Shown here one piece after another: positions 1-10,722 of a stretch of 42,442 nt of DNA. This stretch comes from Chara braunii (taxonomy: Eukaryota; Streptophyta; Charophyceae; Charales; Characeae), in assembly GCA_003427395.1 (NCBI GenBank), contig BFEA01000104.1, positions 445,707 through 488,148 on the forward strand. The letters are read 5' to 3'. The notes under the pieces are model-generated. The model worked only from the letters and a program-made list of their open reading frames with translations. It had not been told where the DNA came from and did no database searches. Both the position numbers and the translations under genes were made by a program. Each line of letters starts with the position of its first letter. The first letter of the stretch is position 1.

Positions 1-53
1 TTCTCCCCCCTCTTCGCACGACCGCAGCGCCATCTGGCTCTTCCCCATGTGAG

Positions 54-1574
54 ATGCCTCGCGCCGCTTGTGCGTCTCCCCCCGCCACACCTCGCTCGAC
101 CTACGTTCGAAGTCTCGAGGACGAGATCGTCCGGCTCCGGACCAACCTCGCCCTCTCACGCCTTCAACCACCCCCACCCTCACAGGTGGTCGCGCCTTCC
201 GGTGCACCCCCTTCTTCCTCTATTCTTCCTTCCATGCAGGCTCGCTTCCCTCGCCCTGCACCCTACCAATCTCCATCCTACCTCCTGCCCATCCCCTCGG
301 TCGCCGCAACCTCTTCTACCGCAGCTCCCGTGAAGCCTGCCGCTGCTTCCCCCGCCGCTCCACCATGCGGCCCGGGCGTACAGTCAGTTGCGCCTCCTCC
401 TCCTCCAGGACCTGCACCGACTTATTCCGCCGTAGCGCAGTCCCCTTCTTCTCGTTCCCCTCGCCGCCAAAACGGTGGCACACCACTCATCCGCTTGTCG
501 GACATCCCCTATGACGGTACAGTCATACGTGTGTCTAGGTGGCTGCAGGCTGCCACCCACACGCTCCAGCTCATAGGCGCCACATCCGACACATGGGTGT
601 TTCACCTCTCCACGCGCCTGCGTGGTGCTCCTTTCGACGTCTGGGAGGATTTCTATGCTTACTCCCTGCGTGAGGGTCGGACTCCGACCTTCATGGATTT
701 CCAGGTGTTTCTCGAGGATCGCTTCGGAACCCGATATGACGTGACTGACGCCTTTGAGCGTGTCGTCACTACACGCTGGTCCGGCTCTGGTGGCGCTGCC
801 AGCCTGGATCGCCACATCCAGGTCTTTCAGGACGCCCGCCGCGTTTGTGATGTGGCGTTCCTTCCCAAGGCTGCCCTTATCGATCGTTTCTTGGCCAGCC
901 TCCCGCTCGAGTACCGCTCCGAGCTATGGCGGTACGAGTTCACATCGGCCCCACAAGCTTACGAGGCCGCCAGGAACCATCAGCGGATGCGAGCCCGTCT
1001 TCACCCCACCTCCTCTTCCCAGCCCCAGCGCACGGGCTGCGCCTCCTCCTCCTCTCACGGCACTTCCCAGTGCCGTTCCCCTTTCCGCGGTCACCCCCGC
1101 CGTTCCACGCAGCAGGGCCGCCACTTCTCGCGCCGCTTCAGCGCGCTGGAGTATGGTGAGCAGGACGTTGTTGCCCCACTGTCACCTGAGGGCGACCACA
1201 GCGACGACCTCGATCTCTGCGAGGCCGTCCACTTTCACTTGGAGGACTCGACCCTCCCTGCAGCTGAGCGCCTTCAGCTCGCGCTCTCCGCCCTCTCTCG
1301 GGCACGCAGCCGCCCCGGTCACGCTGGCGCGTCGCCCCCCAAGGTCCCTCAGGAGGACCTCCCTCAGGGCTTCGTCCCTCCTCGCGGTGTCCTTTCCGCT
1401 GAGAAGCGCGCGGCTATTCTGGGCCGACGTGGGTGTTTGCACTTCCGCTTGGACGGTCATACCTCCTCGCGGTACCCTTACACTACCGCCCTCGACCGCC
1501 ACTACGCTGATCTTTCTCGTCAGCGTCGTGCTGAGTCCCCCCCCGGCGCCTCACATCCCCGCGGCGCCTCCTAG
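54..1574 (+). CDS. gag: Gag-like polyprotein of the Ty3 chromovirus, zinc knuckle mutated
   Basis: This 506-residue frame starts at an ATG. The first 140 residues are proline/serine-rich and look disordered. Residues of about 165-310 resemble a retrotransposon capsid domain, with tryptophan-rich helices (WVFHLSTRLRG, VWEDFYAYSLREG) and the late LPLEYRSELWRYEF stretch. Near the C-terminus (1434-1475) lies a degenerate CCHC nucleocapsid knuckle. Its spacing is C-x2-F-x4-H-x4-Y, so the second and fourth ligands are Phe and Tyr, each one base change from Cys. The protein would form the particle and bind RNA in a working element. The frame closes at TAG and protease follows in another frame after about 240 bases, so a frameshift or indel separates gag from pol. 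The capsid call is by pattern only. Confidence 0.75.
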   Translation: MPRAACASPPATPRSTYVRSLEDEIVRLRTNLALSRLQPPPPSQVVAPSGAPPSSSILPSMQARFPRPAPYQSPSYLLPIPSVAATSSTAAPVKPAAASPAAPPCGPGVQSVAPPPPPGPAPTYSAVAQSPSSRSPRRQNGGTPLIRLSDIPYDGTVIRVSRWLQAATHTLQLIGATSDTWVFHLSTRLRGAPFDVWEDFYAYSLREGRTPTFMDFQVFLEDRFGTRYDVTDAFERVVTTRWSGSGGAASLDRHIQVFQDARRVCDVAFLPKAALIDRFLASLPLEYRSELWRYEFTSAPQAYEAARNHQRMRARLHPTSSSQPQRTGCASSSSHGTSQCRSPFRGHPRRSTQQGRHFSRRFSALEYGEQDVVAPLSPEGDHSDDLDLCEAVHFHLEDSTLPAAERLQLALSALSRARSRPGHAGASPPKVPQEDLPQGFVPPRGVLSAEKRAAILGRRGCLHFRLDGHTSSRYPYTTALDRHYADLSRQRRAESPPGASHPRGAS

Positions 1575-1821
1575 CCACGGTGCAGTGTACACCTGCGCCC
1601 TCCTCAGTAGTGGGCTTCCCGACATCTCCGTCGCGGTTCGCCCCTCTCGCTACTGGAGTTGAGGGATCGCAGGACTCGACAGAGTGTACTCAGCCCTCTG
1701 TCACATACCGTCTGCGCCTCCGCAGACCACCGTCTCCCCTCCTNCCCCGCCGCGACTACCGACGTGTTGAGCCATTCGCTCAGCCCGTTGNAGCGAGCAG
1801 CTTGCTACTCGCGATGACGTT
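1575..1821 (+). other. Gag-protease junction, no intact frame
   Basis: This stretch links gag to protease and contains two N bases. Short open pieces in two frames encode proline-rich sequence, but none joins gag to protease. It is probably the former gag-pol linker, broken by indels or sequencing gaps. Confidence 0.5.
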
Positions 1822-3423
1822 GTGTCCTCTCTTCTGGACTTGAGCATGCTCCAGGCTCGTCAGGAGCGACTCACCCTCCATGTCGCTGCACTGCGTCGCC
1901 TTCTCGCCATCCTCTCTGACCCTGATCGCACCCTCCCGATCATCCCAGTACGACTCGAGACCTCCACTAGGGTGTACTCAGCGCTGTGGGATTCCGGCTC
2001 TCAGGGTGACTTCATTCACCCATGCGTAGTGAAGGAAGCCCGCTTATCCACGACAGGGTCTCCGACTCCTATCTCCGTTACCCTAGGGGATGACAAGACC
2101 CAACGCTTCTTCGATCAGACGGTCACCGACCTCCCCTTCTTCCTCACTCTCGAGCCGACTCCCATCTCCGTTACCCTAGAGGATGACAAGACCCAACGCT
2201 CCTCTGCACATTTCGATGTGATGGAGACGGGGTACGACTCCATTCTCGGCACTCCGTGGTCTCGTCGGTTTCGCAGCACCGAGGCCGATTGGGCGACCAA
2301 CACTCTCGTTCTCAGAACGAAGTGTGGACAGACGTATCGCGTACCTTTAATAGGTAACACGGCGATACCACGCCCCGATCCTCCTCCCCCGGAGCCTTCA
2401 GTGCCCACACCATCCCCCTCTATCACTGTCACCTCGCCTCGGCAGTTCGCTCACTTCATTCGACAGGACGACGTCACCTTCTTTATGGTGAATGTGACGG
2501 ATCTCTTACACTATGATCCACCCTGTCCCGACGCCGAGCTCATCCCTCTGGAGCCAGATCCTCCTTCTATCTCCATGGCTCTCATCTCTACTCCCGTCCT
2601 TTCGCCGTCCGTCGAGCCCACTCCGTCGTCGCGCGCTGACACTGACGCTGAGGAACTCGCACGATATACGGCTGACCTGGAGCCCGCAGTTCGTGACCTC
2701 ATCCAAGAGTACCACGACGTTTTTCCATCGTCGTTCTCGTACGTCGGCATCCCACCGATGCGTGACGTCGAGCACTCCATTCACCTTGTGCCTGGTTATC
2801 GTGTTCACCACCAGGCACCCTACAGACTCTCGATTCCCGAGGCCACCGAACTCAAGCGTCAGCTTGAGGAGCTCCTGAGACTGGGTTTCATTAAACCCAA
2901 CAACTCCCCGTGGGGTGCACCCGTCCTCTTTGCTCGCAAAGCGGATGGAACTCTTCGTCTCTGCATCGACTACCGCGGTCTCAACCGCTACACGGTTAAG
3001 AACAGCTACCCCATGCCTCGTTTCGATGAGCTGTTCGACCGCCTAGCAGGCAACCGCTTCTTTACGAAGATTGATCTTCGTAGCGGTTACCATCAGATCC
3101 GCGTCGCTGCAGCCGACCAGCCGAAGACCGCGTTCCAATCGCGCTTCGGCCACTACGAGTTCACGGTGATGCCATTCGGCCTCACCAACGCACCCGCCAC
3201 CNTCNAGAGGGCGATGAANGACATCTTCAGGGACATCCTGGAGCAGTACGTTCTCGTTTACCTCGACGATATCTTGGTCTACAGTCGTACCCTTGAGGAG
3301 CACCTCAGACACCTCCGCGACGTCCTTGACCGCTTGCGCAAACATGACTTCTACGCCAAGCTCAGCAAGTGCCGCTTTGCCCAGCACAAAGTGGACTTCT
3401 TAGGACATTACGTGTCTGACTAG
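1822..3423 (+). pseudogene. pol: Protease and reverse transcriptase of the Ty3 chromovirus
   Basis: The frame opens with an aspartic protease whose catalytic triad is at residues 57-60 (D-S-G-S in the context [12 protein letters not shown], Asp codon at 1990). A second protease landmark is DSILGTPW. After a proline-rich linker the RT follows, with [36 protein letters not shown] and the YLDD catalytic box at 3259-3270. The enzyme would copy element RNA into DNA in the virus-like particle. The frame ends at TAG (3421) immediately after GHYVSD, although homologous sequence carries on in frame beyond it, so this is a nonsense mutation. The protease also holds an in-frame 93-bp tandem duplication (2071 and 2164). 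Three N bases interrupt the RT near 3202-3219. Confidence 0.9.
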
Positions 3424-4430
3424 GGTCTCCACATGGACGACGCGAAGATCACTGCTATTGCGGAGTGGCCCGCTCCCACATCCGCCAAGCAGCTTCGCAG
3501 TCCCTAGGCCTGACCAGCTACTATAGTAACTTCATTCGGGGATACGCTAGGTATTCCTACGTCCTTACCTCCACCCTCCTCCGGAAGAACCCACTCTGGG
3601 CTTGGACACCCCTCCACGAGGACGCCTTCCGCGCCCTCAAGAAGGCGGTGATATGTGCACCGGTTCTTCACCTACCCGGTTTTGATCGCCCTTTTACCCT
3701 TACCACCGATGCGTCAGACTTTGTTGTAGGAGCAGTGCTTTCTCAGGTCTTCCCCTCCTCTCCTGATTCCTCTCATCCTTGTATCCCTCGCTTCCCACCA
3801 CCTACCCCTACCACTGCTTCCCGACTGACGCCTACTCGTCCAGCTACTGACGAGTCTTCTATTGACTATTCTCCTACCATCGCCGAGGACGGCACTGTCG
3901 AGTCTCGCTCAGGTGATTGTCCGATAGCCTTCTACTCACGTCAGCTCCTGCCCGCCTAGATAAACTACACTGTCGATGAACCTGAGGTTCTCGCAGTAGT
4001 TTATGTCGCTCAGCACTGGCGTCACTACCTGCATGGGGCACCGTTCACGGTGCCTACGGACAACTCTGTTGTCCAGGCTTTTCTGACAAAACCGAAGCTC
4101 ACTCCTCGACAGGCTCGCTGGTGGCACGACCTATCCGAGTTTAGTTTCACCACTAAGCACATCAAGGGTGAGACTAACCGGGTCGTAGATGCCTTATCCC
4201 GGTGCCCTAACCACGATCAGGAGCAGATCCATCTCTCTTCTATCTCGGTCACCACCGTCCACCACTCGGTGATCGACGAGTTTCACACTCAATACCGCCA
4301 CTGCCCTGACTATCGCGACATCCACGCGACCCTTCGGAGTGGCAAGACCGTCCCGAACTACTCTCTCAGGGACAACGGTCTCGTGTACAAGCACGGTTCA
4401 CAGGGCACCAGAGAGCCCCGTATTTCCGAT
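3424..4430 (+). pseudogene. pol: RNase H and connection region of the Ty3 chromovirus
   Basis: Past the TAG the RT thumb continues in the same frame (GLHMDDAKI), then a frameshift near 3490 moves it to the frame that encodes LGLTSYYSNFIRGYA. The RNase H core follows: FTLTTDASDFVVGAVLSQ, a TAG at 3957, NYTVDEPEVLAVV, HWRHYLHGAPFTV and finally TNRVVDALSR. RNase H would remove RNA template during reverse transcription. A roughly 150-bp serine/proline-rich insert (about 3760-3910) sits between the first RNase H strand and the IAFYSRQL motif, and I cannot say whether it is usual for this family. Two stops and one frameshift make this part nonfunctional. Confidence 0.85.
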
Positions 4431-5923
4431 CCCTCCACTAGACAGCTACGTGTCCGAGCAGTAGCAGAGTTCCATGACCAGGCAGCCGCCGGTCATATGG
4501 GCTTCCACAAGACATTGGCTCGTGTGAGCCGCCTATACGTATGACCGAAGCGCAAGGACTTTGTGAAGGAGTACGTCGCTGAGTGTCCCACCTGTCAGGA
4601 GGTGAACAATGTGAACCACCTGCCTTATGGTTTGCTCCAGCCTCTTCCTATCCCTGAGGGTCGTTGGCAGTCCATATCGATGGACTTTATCGGTCCTCTT
4701 CGACCTCCGACCCCTCGCGGTCATGATGCTATCCTGGTCGTCGTCGATCGCTTCACGAAACGTGCACGCTTTGTTCCGTGTCGCGGGTCGCCGACACTGT
4801 GTTCGACCGAGTCGTGCTTGACCATGACTTACCTCTGAGCATCATATCTGACCGTGACCCGCGCTTTACCAGCCGATTCTGGCGACGGCTCCACGAGTTG
4901 TACAGCACTCAGCTCCGCTTCTCCTTGTCTTACCATCCTCAAACTGATGGTCAGACCGAGATTACGAACAGGAGTCTCCGAGATATTCTCCGAAAGATTG
5001 TTCGTGACGACCAGCAGTGGGATCTCTATCTTGCCCACTCGGAGATAGTCTACAACCACGCCGTCTCGCCAGCCACGGGGATGTCGCCTTACTATTGCGA
5101 CCTCGGCTATCNCCCTCGTGTTCCCGCGGACTTCCTTCGACCATCCCAGATGCACCCCGACACGAGTTGTCCCGCGTTGGATGATTGGGTTGCACACATG
5201 ACGTCGATCATGAAGACCGCACATGAGCACATAGCCGCTTCTCAGACTCGCATGGCAGCACGTGCGAACCGATCGAGGATGAATCATTCATTCAAAGTCG
5301 GTGATGATGTGCTTATCGACGCCCGCCACTTACAGCTCGAAGCGGACACGCTTCGCAAGTTTCGGCGTCGCTTCTTTGGCCCATGCCGCATCCTCCAGGC
5401 CATCGGTTCTGAAATGGCATCTAGCCCGGTCAGCTTCCGTGTGAAGCTGCCTGACTACCTACGCCAAGCTCGTGTGCACGATGTCTACCACGTCTCGTTA
5501 CTGCGTCCTTACCGCAGATCGTCTGAGTGTTTCATCGGACGACCATACGAGCGCCCTTCACCCATCATGGTGGACGGTCACGAGGAGTTCCTCGTTTCAG
5601 ACATCATTGGTCGCCGAGTCACCGACGACAACCCTCCCCACGTCGAGTATCTCGTACGTTGGAAGGGTTACCCTGATGAGGAGGCTACCTGGGAGCCCCT
5701 CGAGCACTTGCAGCACGCTCGCATGTTGGTGCGTGCCTATGACCGTGCTCGTCGTGCTGGGTTCACTGCTCCTCCTCAGCCCACTGACCCTCCTCCTTCT
5801 CCTCCGGCAGAGGAGACCGCTGAAGTGGAGCCTGCTCCATCTAAGGCAGACCTTCAGCAGCAGCCGGATGCTTCTAAGCGTCCACAGTGCACTCGTCGTC
5901 GTCCTGCTCGATACGACGATTGA
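4431..5923 (+). pseudogene. pol: Integrase with C-terminal chromodomain, Ty3 chromovirus
   Basis: An HHCC zinc-binding region comes first (EFHDQAAAGHMGFHK, then AECPTCQE), interrupted by TGA at 4542. The catalytic core has SMDFIGPL, then a frameshift near 4785, then IISDRDPRF and HPQTDGQTE. Asp and Glu in the last two are 35 residues apart, as in D,D35E integrases. One N lies at 5112. After a GPxxI-type C-terminal module (FFGPCRILQAIG) comes a chromodomain at about 5583-5745, with EYLVRWKGYPDEEATWEPLEHL carrying the aromatic residues typical of methyl-lysine readers. Such chromodomains steer integration to particular chromatin. The protein ends at TGA after a proline-rich tail. The stop and the frameshift make the copy dead. 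Confidence 0.92.
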
Positions 5924-7100
5924 CTCTGACTTACCTTCCCACGTCTTCGACTTCTCAGTACTCCATCAACATCAGTTTTGCTACTTCAGCTCGTCGACGC
6001 TGCGGCTCTTCCTCGACGACATTCCGGACTTCTCATCGTGGACGTCATCGGCAACTTCATGGACTTCATCACGATCAGCTCTGCCTACTTCAGACGTCGC
6101 CAGTCTCTTACCACTCTACCCTGTACAGTACCCTGCTTGTGTCGCATGATGGTCTCCCTTTAGCCGGGTTCCTCTGAGTTGGGCTCTCCCTTGGTATACG
6201 CATAGGCATCGGGACCGTAGCATTGCCCTGGCTTCCCATCTTACGGATCTAGCTCTGACTTTCCTCACTTTAGGAGTTACTTGCATGATTCCCTCACCCA
6301 TCATCTTTCTACCCTTCGCCGGCCCTCACGCCCTAGTTAGGCAGCCCCGCATGCTTCAGCTAGGTGCGCCCAGTATACCAGGCTCCCCTATTCCTTTGCA
6401 TGGTCGACCCTCCATAGCGGTCACCCCTTAGTCGAGCATTACCCGCCCTGATGGTCTATCTGTTAGGGTCATTGGTTCTGTTCGCTCTCAGTTCCCTACC
6501 CTCATTGAGCCTGATGACATGTGTCTCCCTGTTACCTATGTGTAAATGCCCTTAGGAGTTTTCGACCCCTAGGCTGCATTCGCCACCCTCAGAGACCATC
6601 CCACCCTTTGGTTTGCGACACACTTCTCATGTGACATATAATAGACTTGGTGTTGCTTTGTTGCTCGCAGACTGAGGCTACTGCCTCTGATATTTCTAGG
6701 ATTTAGTTGTTCTGCTTTTGCTGTTCTTAGGACTTATACACTAGTCAGTTGTTACCAGACTGAGGCTAGTGCCTCCAACATTCTAGGATCTAGTTGTCAC
6801 TACTTTCTGCTTTCCTAGGACTTGTATGCTAGTTAGTTGCTTTTGCTTTCCTAGGACATGTATGTTAGTTGGTTGCTTCTGCTTTCACTTAGGCTGTTAG
6901 TTGTGACATTGCTGTTCAGGTTTTCTGTTCTTTGGTAGAGTTCCGCTTCTTGGCGGAAGCATGTTTGTATCTAGGCGATCCATCACAGGCCGAGGATCGT
7001 GTAGCGGACCTCGGGTTGGCCTGTGAGACCAGCCCCTTGGCCTGTTCTCACAGGCCTGTGTTGTATTCGGGGTAGGCCAGTCTAGGCCGGTACCTCTGTC
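5924..7100 (+). repeat. 3' noncoding end of the Ty3 chromovirus, probably with its 3' LTR
   Basis: No coding frame is convincing here. The sequence is pyrimidine-rich to about 6600. It then contains a TATA-like ATATAATAG near 6640 and two pairs of imperfect direct repeats. The first pair, about 41 bp, sits at 6669-6710 and 6757-6797 and shares AGACTGAGGCTA and CTAGGAT. The second pair, about 37 bp, sits at about 6808-6845 and 6846-6882 and shares TTTCCTAGGAC. Repeats of this kind are common in LTR U3 regions. Further right, GGCCTGTGAG and CTCACAGGCC form an inverted pair near 7018-7056. LTR edges cannot be set without the 5' copy. Confidence 0.55.
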
Positions 7101-7321
7101 GGTACCAGCCAGTCCAGTCCAATCCCGTCAGTCCGTTGGGGTATACCCCAGCCATTGTCTGTTTCACCCTCATTCTTCACTTGCACATTTTGGAGTACGT
7201 GCGTTGGAGTCTTGCGTGGGGGACTGCGCTGTGGACCTTGCTCCCTCCTTCCTCCATCTCCATCTTTGTCACTACACCTGGTGGGTCCGCTACACATGCT
7301 CTCTACCCCCCGCCCCCTTGT
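7101..7321. other. Unassigned gap between chromovirus and LINE A
   Basis: No gene or clear repeat is visible. There is a GGTATACC palindrome near 7141 and a pyrimidine-rich stretch near 7240-7330. This interval probably holds the junction between the chromovirus and the 5' end of LINE A, but I cannot place it. Confidence 0.4.
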
Positions 7322-7672
7322 CCTCCCCCTCTTGTTCTGAGGTAGAGTCCGACGATGAAGGGGACGAGGAGGAGGAGGAGGAGGGCCTGGTCCCCCTGTT
7401 TGGGGAAGTGGGGCTCAATCCCCACTCCCACACGAAGTGTTACAACAACACGATTTACGAACACCAGGATTCCTACTCAAATTCTTCAGTCGAAGGTGAA
7501 AGAAAGTTGCCACTGCCTGTAAGGGACTCAGAGGAGTTGGGCCTGAGCAAGGGGAAACCCCCTTGCTCCTCTGATGAGGATTTCGTAGATTGTACTGATA
7601 ATCAGGATAGCTCGGGGCCAGTTGAATCCCGGTTGGTTGGGGTTTCCTTTCCCCCGTCCCCTCGCCAGTTCT
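7322..7672 (+). pseudogene. LINE A ORF1-like region, first part
   Basis: An open frame runs through a (GAG)n-encoded poly-Glu stretch (7366-7384), then acidic, serine-rich sequence, and ends in a GPVESRLVG motif followed by PPSPRQF at the insertion point. The frame resumes after the retrocopy, at 9914, as PPRRFSDSTQ and a lysine-rich stretch. A similar GPPVESQLIG motif recurs at 10238-10276, so the motif may be repeated within ORF1. ORF1 proteins of plant LINEs bind RNA, but no zinc knuckle or RRM is visible here. The assignment rests on position and frame continuity. Confidence 0.45.
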
Positions 7673-7693
7673 TTTTTTTTTTTTTTTTTTTTT

Positions 7694-8660
7694 AAACAAC
7701 CCGAGTGCATGCTAGGGGTGCTGATACGAGCAGACACTACTAACATGCACGGGGAGGCTCCATCTATTGGTGGGGAGCGGCACCTGCTGGAAATCGGGTC
7801 CAGCGTCCCTCAACAATTATAGCCAGGCGATCCGTATTCCACCCGAAGTCATGTCCCTATGCCACATGTCAATCCCCCAAAATACGTACGTAATCACCCA
7901 AAGCAACACTCTGGCACAGTCTATCATCTGAGGAACAACATTGATTGCCCTCGAGCAAGGGGATTAACTGCTCCTCGTGTTTTAAAACAAAACTCCTATT
8001 CCGAACCCTCATGGTCCGCTTACCAAAACATTCGCAGGACAGCGAGAGGGAGAGGTAATCAGAGCAGGAAGTTTGATGAACTTACTATGGCAAATTCCGA
8101 AAATATCAAGAAGTTATTTCGCTCAAGATTGTCAACGGGTCGCCATATCCCCCCACGATCCTCATGATCAGCGATTTACGTCACAAAGAGGAGGGGGCAT
8201 TCCTTTGTAATCTAATTACCCTAACGAAATTATGTAATAGCACCACGAACCCCCACTGAAATTCCACATGTCACGCGGCAGGAGGTCAAAATCCCACGGT
8301 CTTACCTTACCTACCACGTGAATAAACAAGTTTCACAAAACGCATCAGGTTACGTAGCAGCCCCGGCCAGATCAATTGATACACGAGGCAGCCCCCTACC
8401 AACCAGTCCCCCTGCTGACCAGCAAAGTTGATGGAGCTGAAATTTCAGATTACGCTATCACGCTACCGAGCAGCAGGCGATCTCTCCATCTCACCTAATC
8501 AGGTATATGACAAAACCTTTGTTGTAAAAGCCGCAAGGGGGTCCAGATTGCCAATAGTACTCAGAAAACAAAGAGCGATAAAAACACGCTGCTGCTGTCA
8601 TGCATACCCTGCGGCGCCTCTTCAATCATCCATTCTCTCTACCACCCCTCTGTAAAGACT
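7694..8660 (-). other. 3' noncoding part of the retrocopy
   Basis: No frame of note is visible on either strand. The sequence is of mixed composition without tandem repeats and is best read as the 3' untranslated part of the copied transcript, ending at the poly(A) tail. No canonical AATAAA is obvious next to the tail. Confidence 0.4.
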
Positions 8661-9099
8661 CTACCCCACTCTGTAACCCTCCCCCCCGATCCCACCCGGA
8701 TCCCATGAAAGAGGCGGCTCGCTAGTCCGCGAAGTCGATGAGCCCCAGATCATCATCAGCATGCCCAAAGACAACCATCCCCCAATGAACTCACCTTCCC
8801 CAAATCCAGCAAAGGGCTTACCCCTCTCACGTTCGATGCAATCACCCGCGTTGCCAACACCCTGGGCGTGCGGAAAACATGCACAAGGCTCACCTTCTTC
8901 GCTGGTGTTATAGTACTTATCAGTGTTGTTGTCGTTGCTGCGATCGTCACCACCAATGTTATTGTCGCTGCCATCAGCGCTCATATTGTCCTTACTAATT
9001 TGGTTGTTGTTGACGACGCCAACGAAAGCAACGTCACCAACATAACGATAATCGCTGCTTTTGTCATTGTTATTGTTGTTGTTGCTGTTGTTGTTGCCG

Positions 9100-9137
<38 letters not shown>

Positions 9138-9622
9138 ATCATTGTAACAGTTGTTGCTGTTGTAGTTGTTGTAGTTGTTGTGCCGGACAGCGCCACAGAT
9201 GAGATCGACAGTGTCTTTGCTGTCATTAATGTTGTTGAGAAGAACGAAAGTGCACATAAGCTCGCCATTATCGCTACTATCGTCGTCGCCGTCAGCAAGG
9301 AGTTGATGTCATCCTCATAGCAGCGTTCTTCCAGCTCAGCACAAAGATCTTGCCCCTCCTCAAGATCTGCGTAGTAGCTCCGCATCAAGCTGCCCAATCG
9401 TGGTCCATCTATGAGCGCAGTAAGATGAGGGGGCGGCCTCTCCTCCAGTCCCCACGCTGTCTCCAATAGCGTCTCCCGCACACTCCGGATCCACGGGATT
9501 GATGTCACCGTCGTTTCTGCAGCCACTGCTTTCAACTTCGCCACTTCGCTGCACACCCGTTCTCTGCTCACTTGAACGATGGCAAGCCACTCATCGGCCG
9601 CCAACTCGCCCAACCTCACCAT
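8661..9622 (-). pseudogene. Broken ORF of the retrocopy with a homopolymeric Asn/Thr tract
   Basis: From an ATG at 9622 the minus strand encodes a plausible helical, charged domain of about 110 residues (MVRLGELAADEWLAIVQ, ending near ELEERCYEDD). The downstream part is a trinucleotide tract read as poly-Thr in this frame or poly-Asn in another. The Asn frame also gives a plausible acidic lead-in (DGDDDSSDNGE) and continues to a stop at 8661, so a frameshift near 9270-9290 is likely. I do not recognise the protein. It could be a retrocopied host gene or a coding part of an unknown nonautonomous element. Confidence 0.4.
9064..9180. repeat. (GTT)n / (AAC)n trinucleotide microsatellite
   Basis: GTT triplets with few interruptions run for about 115 bases. 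The purest part, roughly 13 units, is at 9100-9138. It lies inside the retrocopy ORF, where it encodes poly-Asn or poly-Thr on the minus strand. Confidence 0.95.
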
Positions 9623-9913
9623 TGTAGATATCAGAAGCCGCACCACTATCACTAACTATCGACAAATCCACAGCTGGCGTCACACCTGCCCGTGCGTCAC
9701 GGAACACGATTCCAACTGCAGTCGCCACGTGGCAGCCAAGCCACCACCCACGTCTGCAGGGCGCACGTGCAGGCCCAACGGTCGAAGGACTCCCTCCCTC
9801 CGGCGCTAGTCTAGCCGGCAGACCGAGCCTTGCCGGCCTGGCGGCATCAGAGCGCTAGCGTGAGCGCGGCCCCACTTCGGTTGAGGTCATTGACCTGGCT
9901 CAGTTCCTATATC

Positions 9914-10722
9914 CCCCTCGCCGGTTCTCAGACTCAACCCAAAAGGAAGATACGGGCTCCCCAGCGAAGAAATCTAAGAAATTGACACGCAAAATGCTTC
10001 TGCAGGGGGCAGCATGGGGAAACTCTGAAATCGGGTGAGGAGGCAAAGAAGTTGTTGCCGACAAAGAAATCCCTCTCCTTTGCCCCCCCAATGCAAACTT
10101 TGTCCAGAAGGGACAAAGCCAGGGGGGTAGTGGAGGAGTTGGTAGTCACTTTAATAGTGACCCAGTCCCCTCACGGGATTATGGTGTTAACAAAGGTTCA
10201 ACCCAATGAATCTCTTGCTCTCCCTTCTTTCCCCGCTGCAGGTCCCCCGGTTGAGTCTCAGTTGATTGGGAAAGTGTAGAAGCAAGTTTTGCAGAGTTTT
10301 GGCTTATGTAGGATGCTGCCTTAACCAAAGAGTGGAAGGTTTCTGATCACAAATTCGAAAGACTTCAAAACTGCTCTTCACTTCTCCTTCTTGACGATAC
10401 AGGCGGAGCAATCATCGCTGCCAAGTCTCCGTACCCAAAATATACACTGGATCCCTCTTGCTCACTTGCTGGATGTTGGGATAGATACCCTTAGAGATAT
10501 TGTTATCTCTAAGGAAGTATCTGCCCTTATGGTGGCGCAATAGCTGGCTCAAATGGATTTGGCGGATTTCCTCACAACCCCCGCCTCTACAGAAAGCTTG
10601 AGCAAACTTCTCTCTTCTGGTGCCAAGTGCTGCAGGAGGAAGTCTCAAGGACCATGAAAGTCACAAGAATCAGAAGTCTTCTCAGCCCCGCATCCAATTA
10701 GCACGCGGCAAGGGCCTAACCA
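9914..10722 (+). pseudogene. LINE A ORF1-like region, second part
   Basis: The frame that enters from 7672 resumes here with PPRRFSDSTQ and the basic KKSKKLTRK, then breaks at TGA near 10036. Remaining pieces in shifted frames include a GPPVESQLIG motif ending at TAG (10277). From there to the endonuclease ATG no frame stays open for long. This is the expected place for the ORF1 C-terminus and ORF1-ORF2 spacer. Confidence 0.45.

Larger units (their letters stand above)
1..7100 (+). mobile_element. Ty3 (Gypsy) chromovirus, decayed, left end outside window
   Basis: Reading left to right the + strand encodes gag, aspartic protease, reverse transcriptase, RNase H, integrase and a C-terminal chromodomain, which is the Ty3 order and defines a chromovirus. 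The 5' LTR and primer site are not visible, so the element starts left of the window. The right end is approximate: the 3' LTR must lie in 5924-7100, but it cannot be bounded without its partner. Pol carries three in-frame stops (3421, 3957, 4542) and two frameshifts (near 3490 and near 4785), and gag ends in a frame different from protease. This copy cannot make a full polyprotein. G+C-rich codon use differs from the AT-rich giant element further right, consistent with an unrelated family. Confidence 0.9.
7673..9913 (-). mobile_element. Poly(A)-tailed retrocopy (processed-transcript-like insertion)
   Basis: A run of 22 T's on the + strand (7672-7693) is a poly(A) tail on the minus strand. 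It lies next to CCCCTCGCCAGTTCT (7658-7672). The same 15 bases with one mismatch recur at 9914-9928, which fits a target-site duplication around a 2.24-kb minus-strand insertion. The body has no RT or endonuclease, a broken ORF near its 5' end and about 1 kb of noncoding 3' sequence. It looks like a host mRNA or nonautonomous transcript copied by LINE machinery. No introns are needed to explain it. The GC-rich 5' end (about 9760-9900) fits a 5' UTR. Confidence 0.65.

Noticed and set aside
1-53. Primer binding site or 5' LTR end of the left chromovirus
   Set aside because: No TGG-initiated tRNA complement or TG...CA LTR end is visible before the gag ATG.
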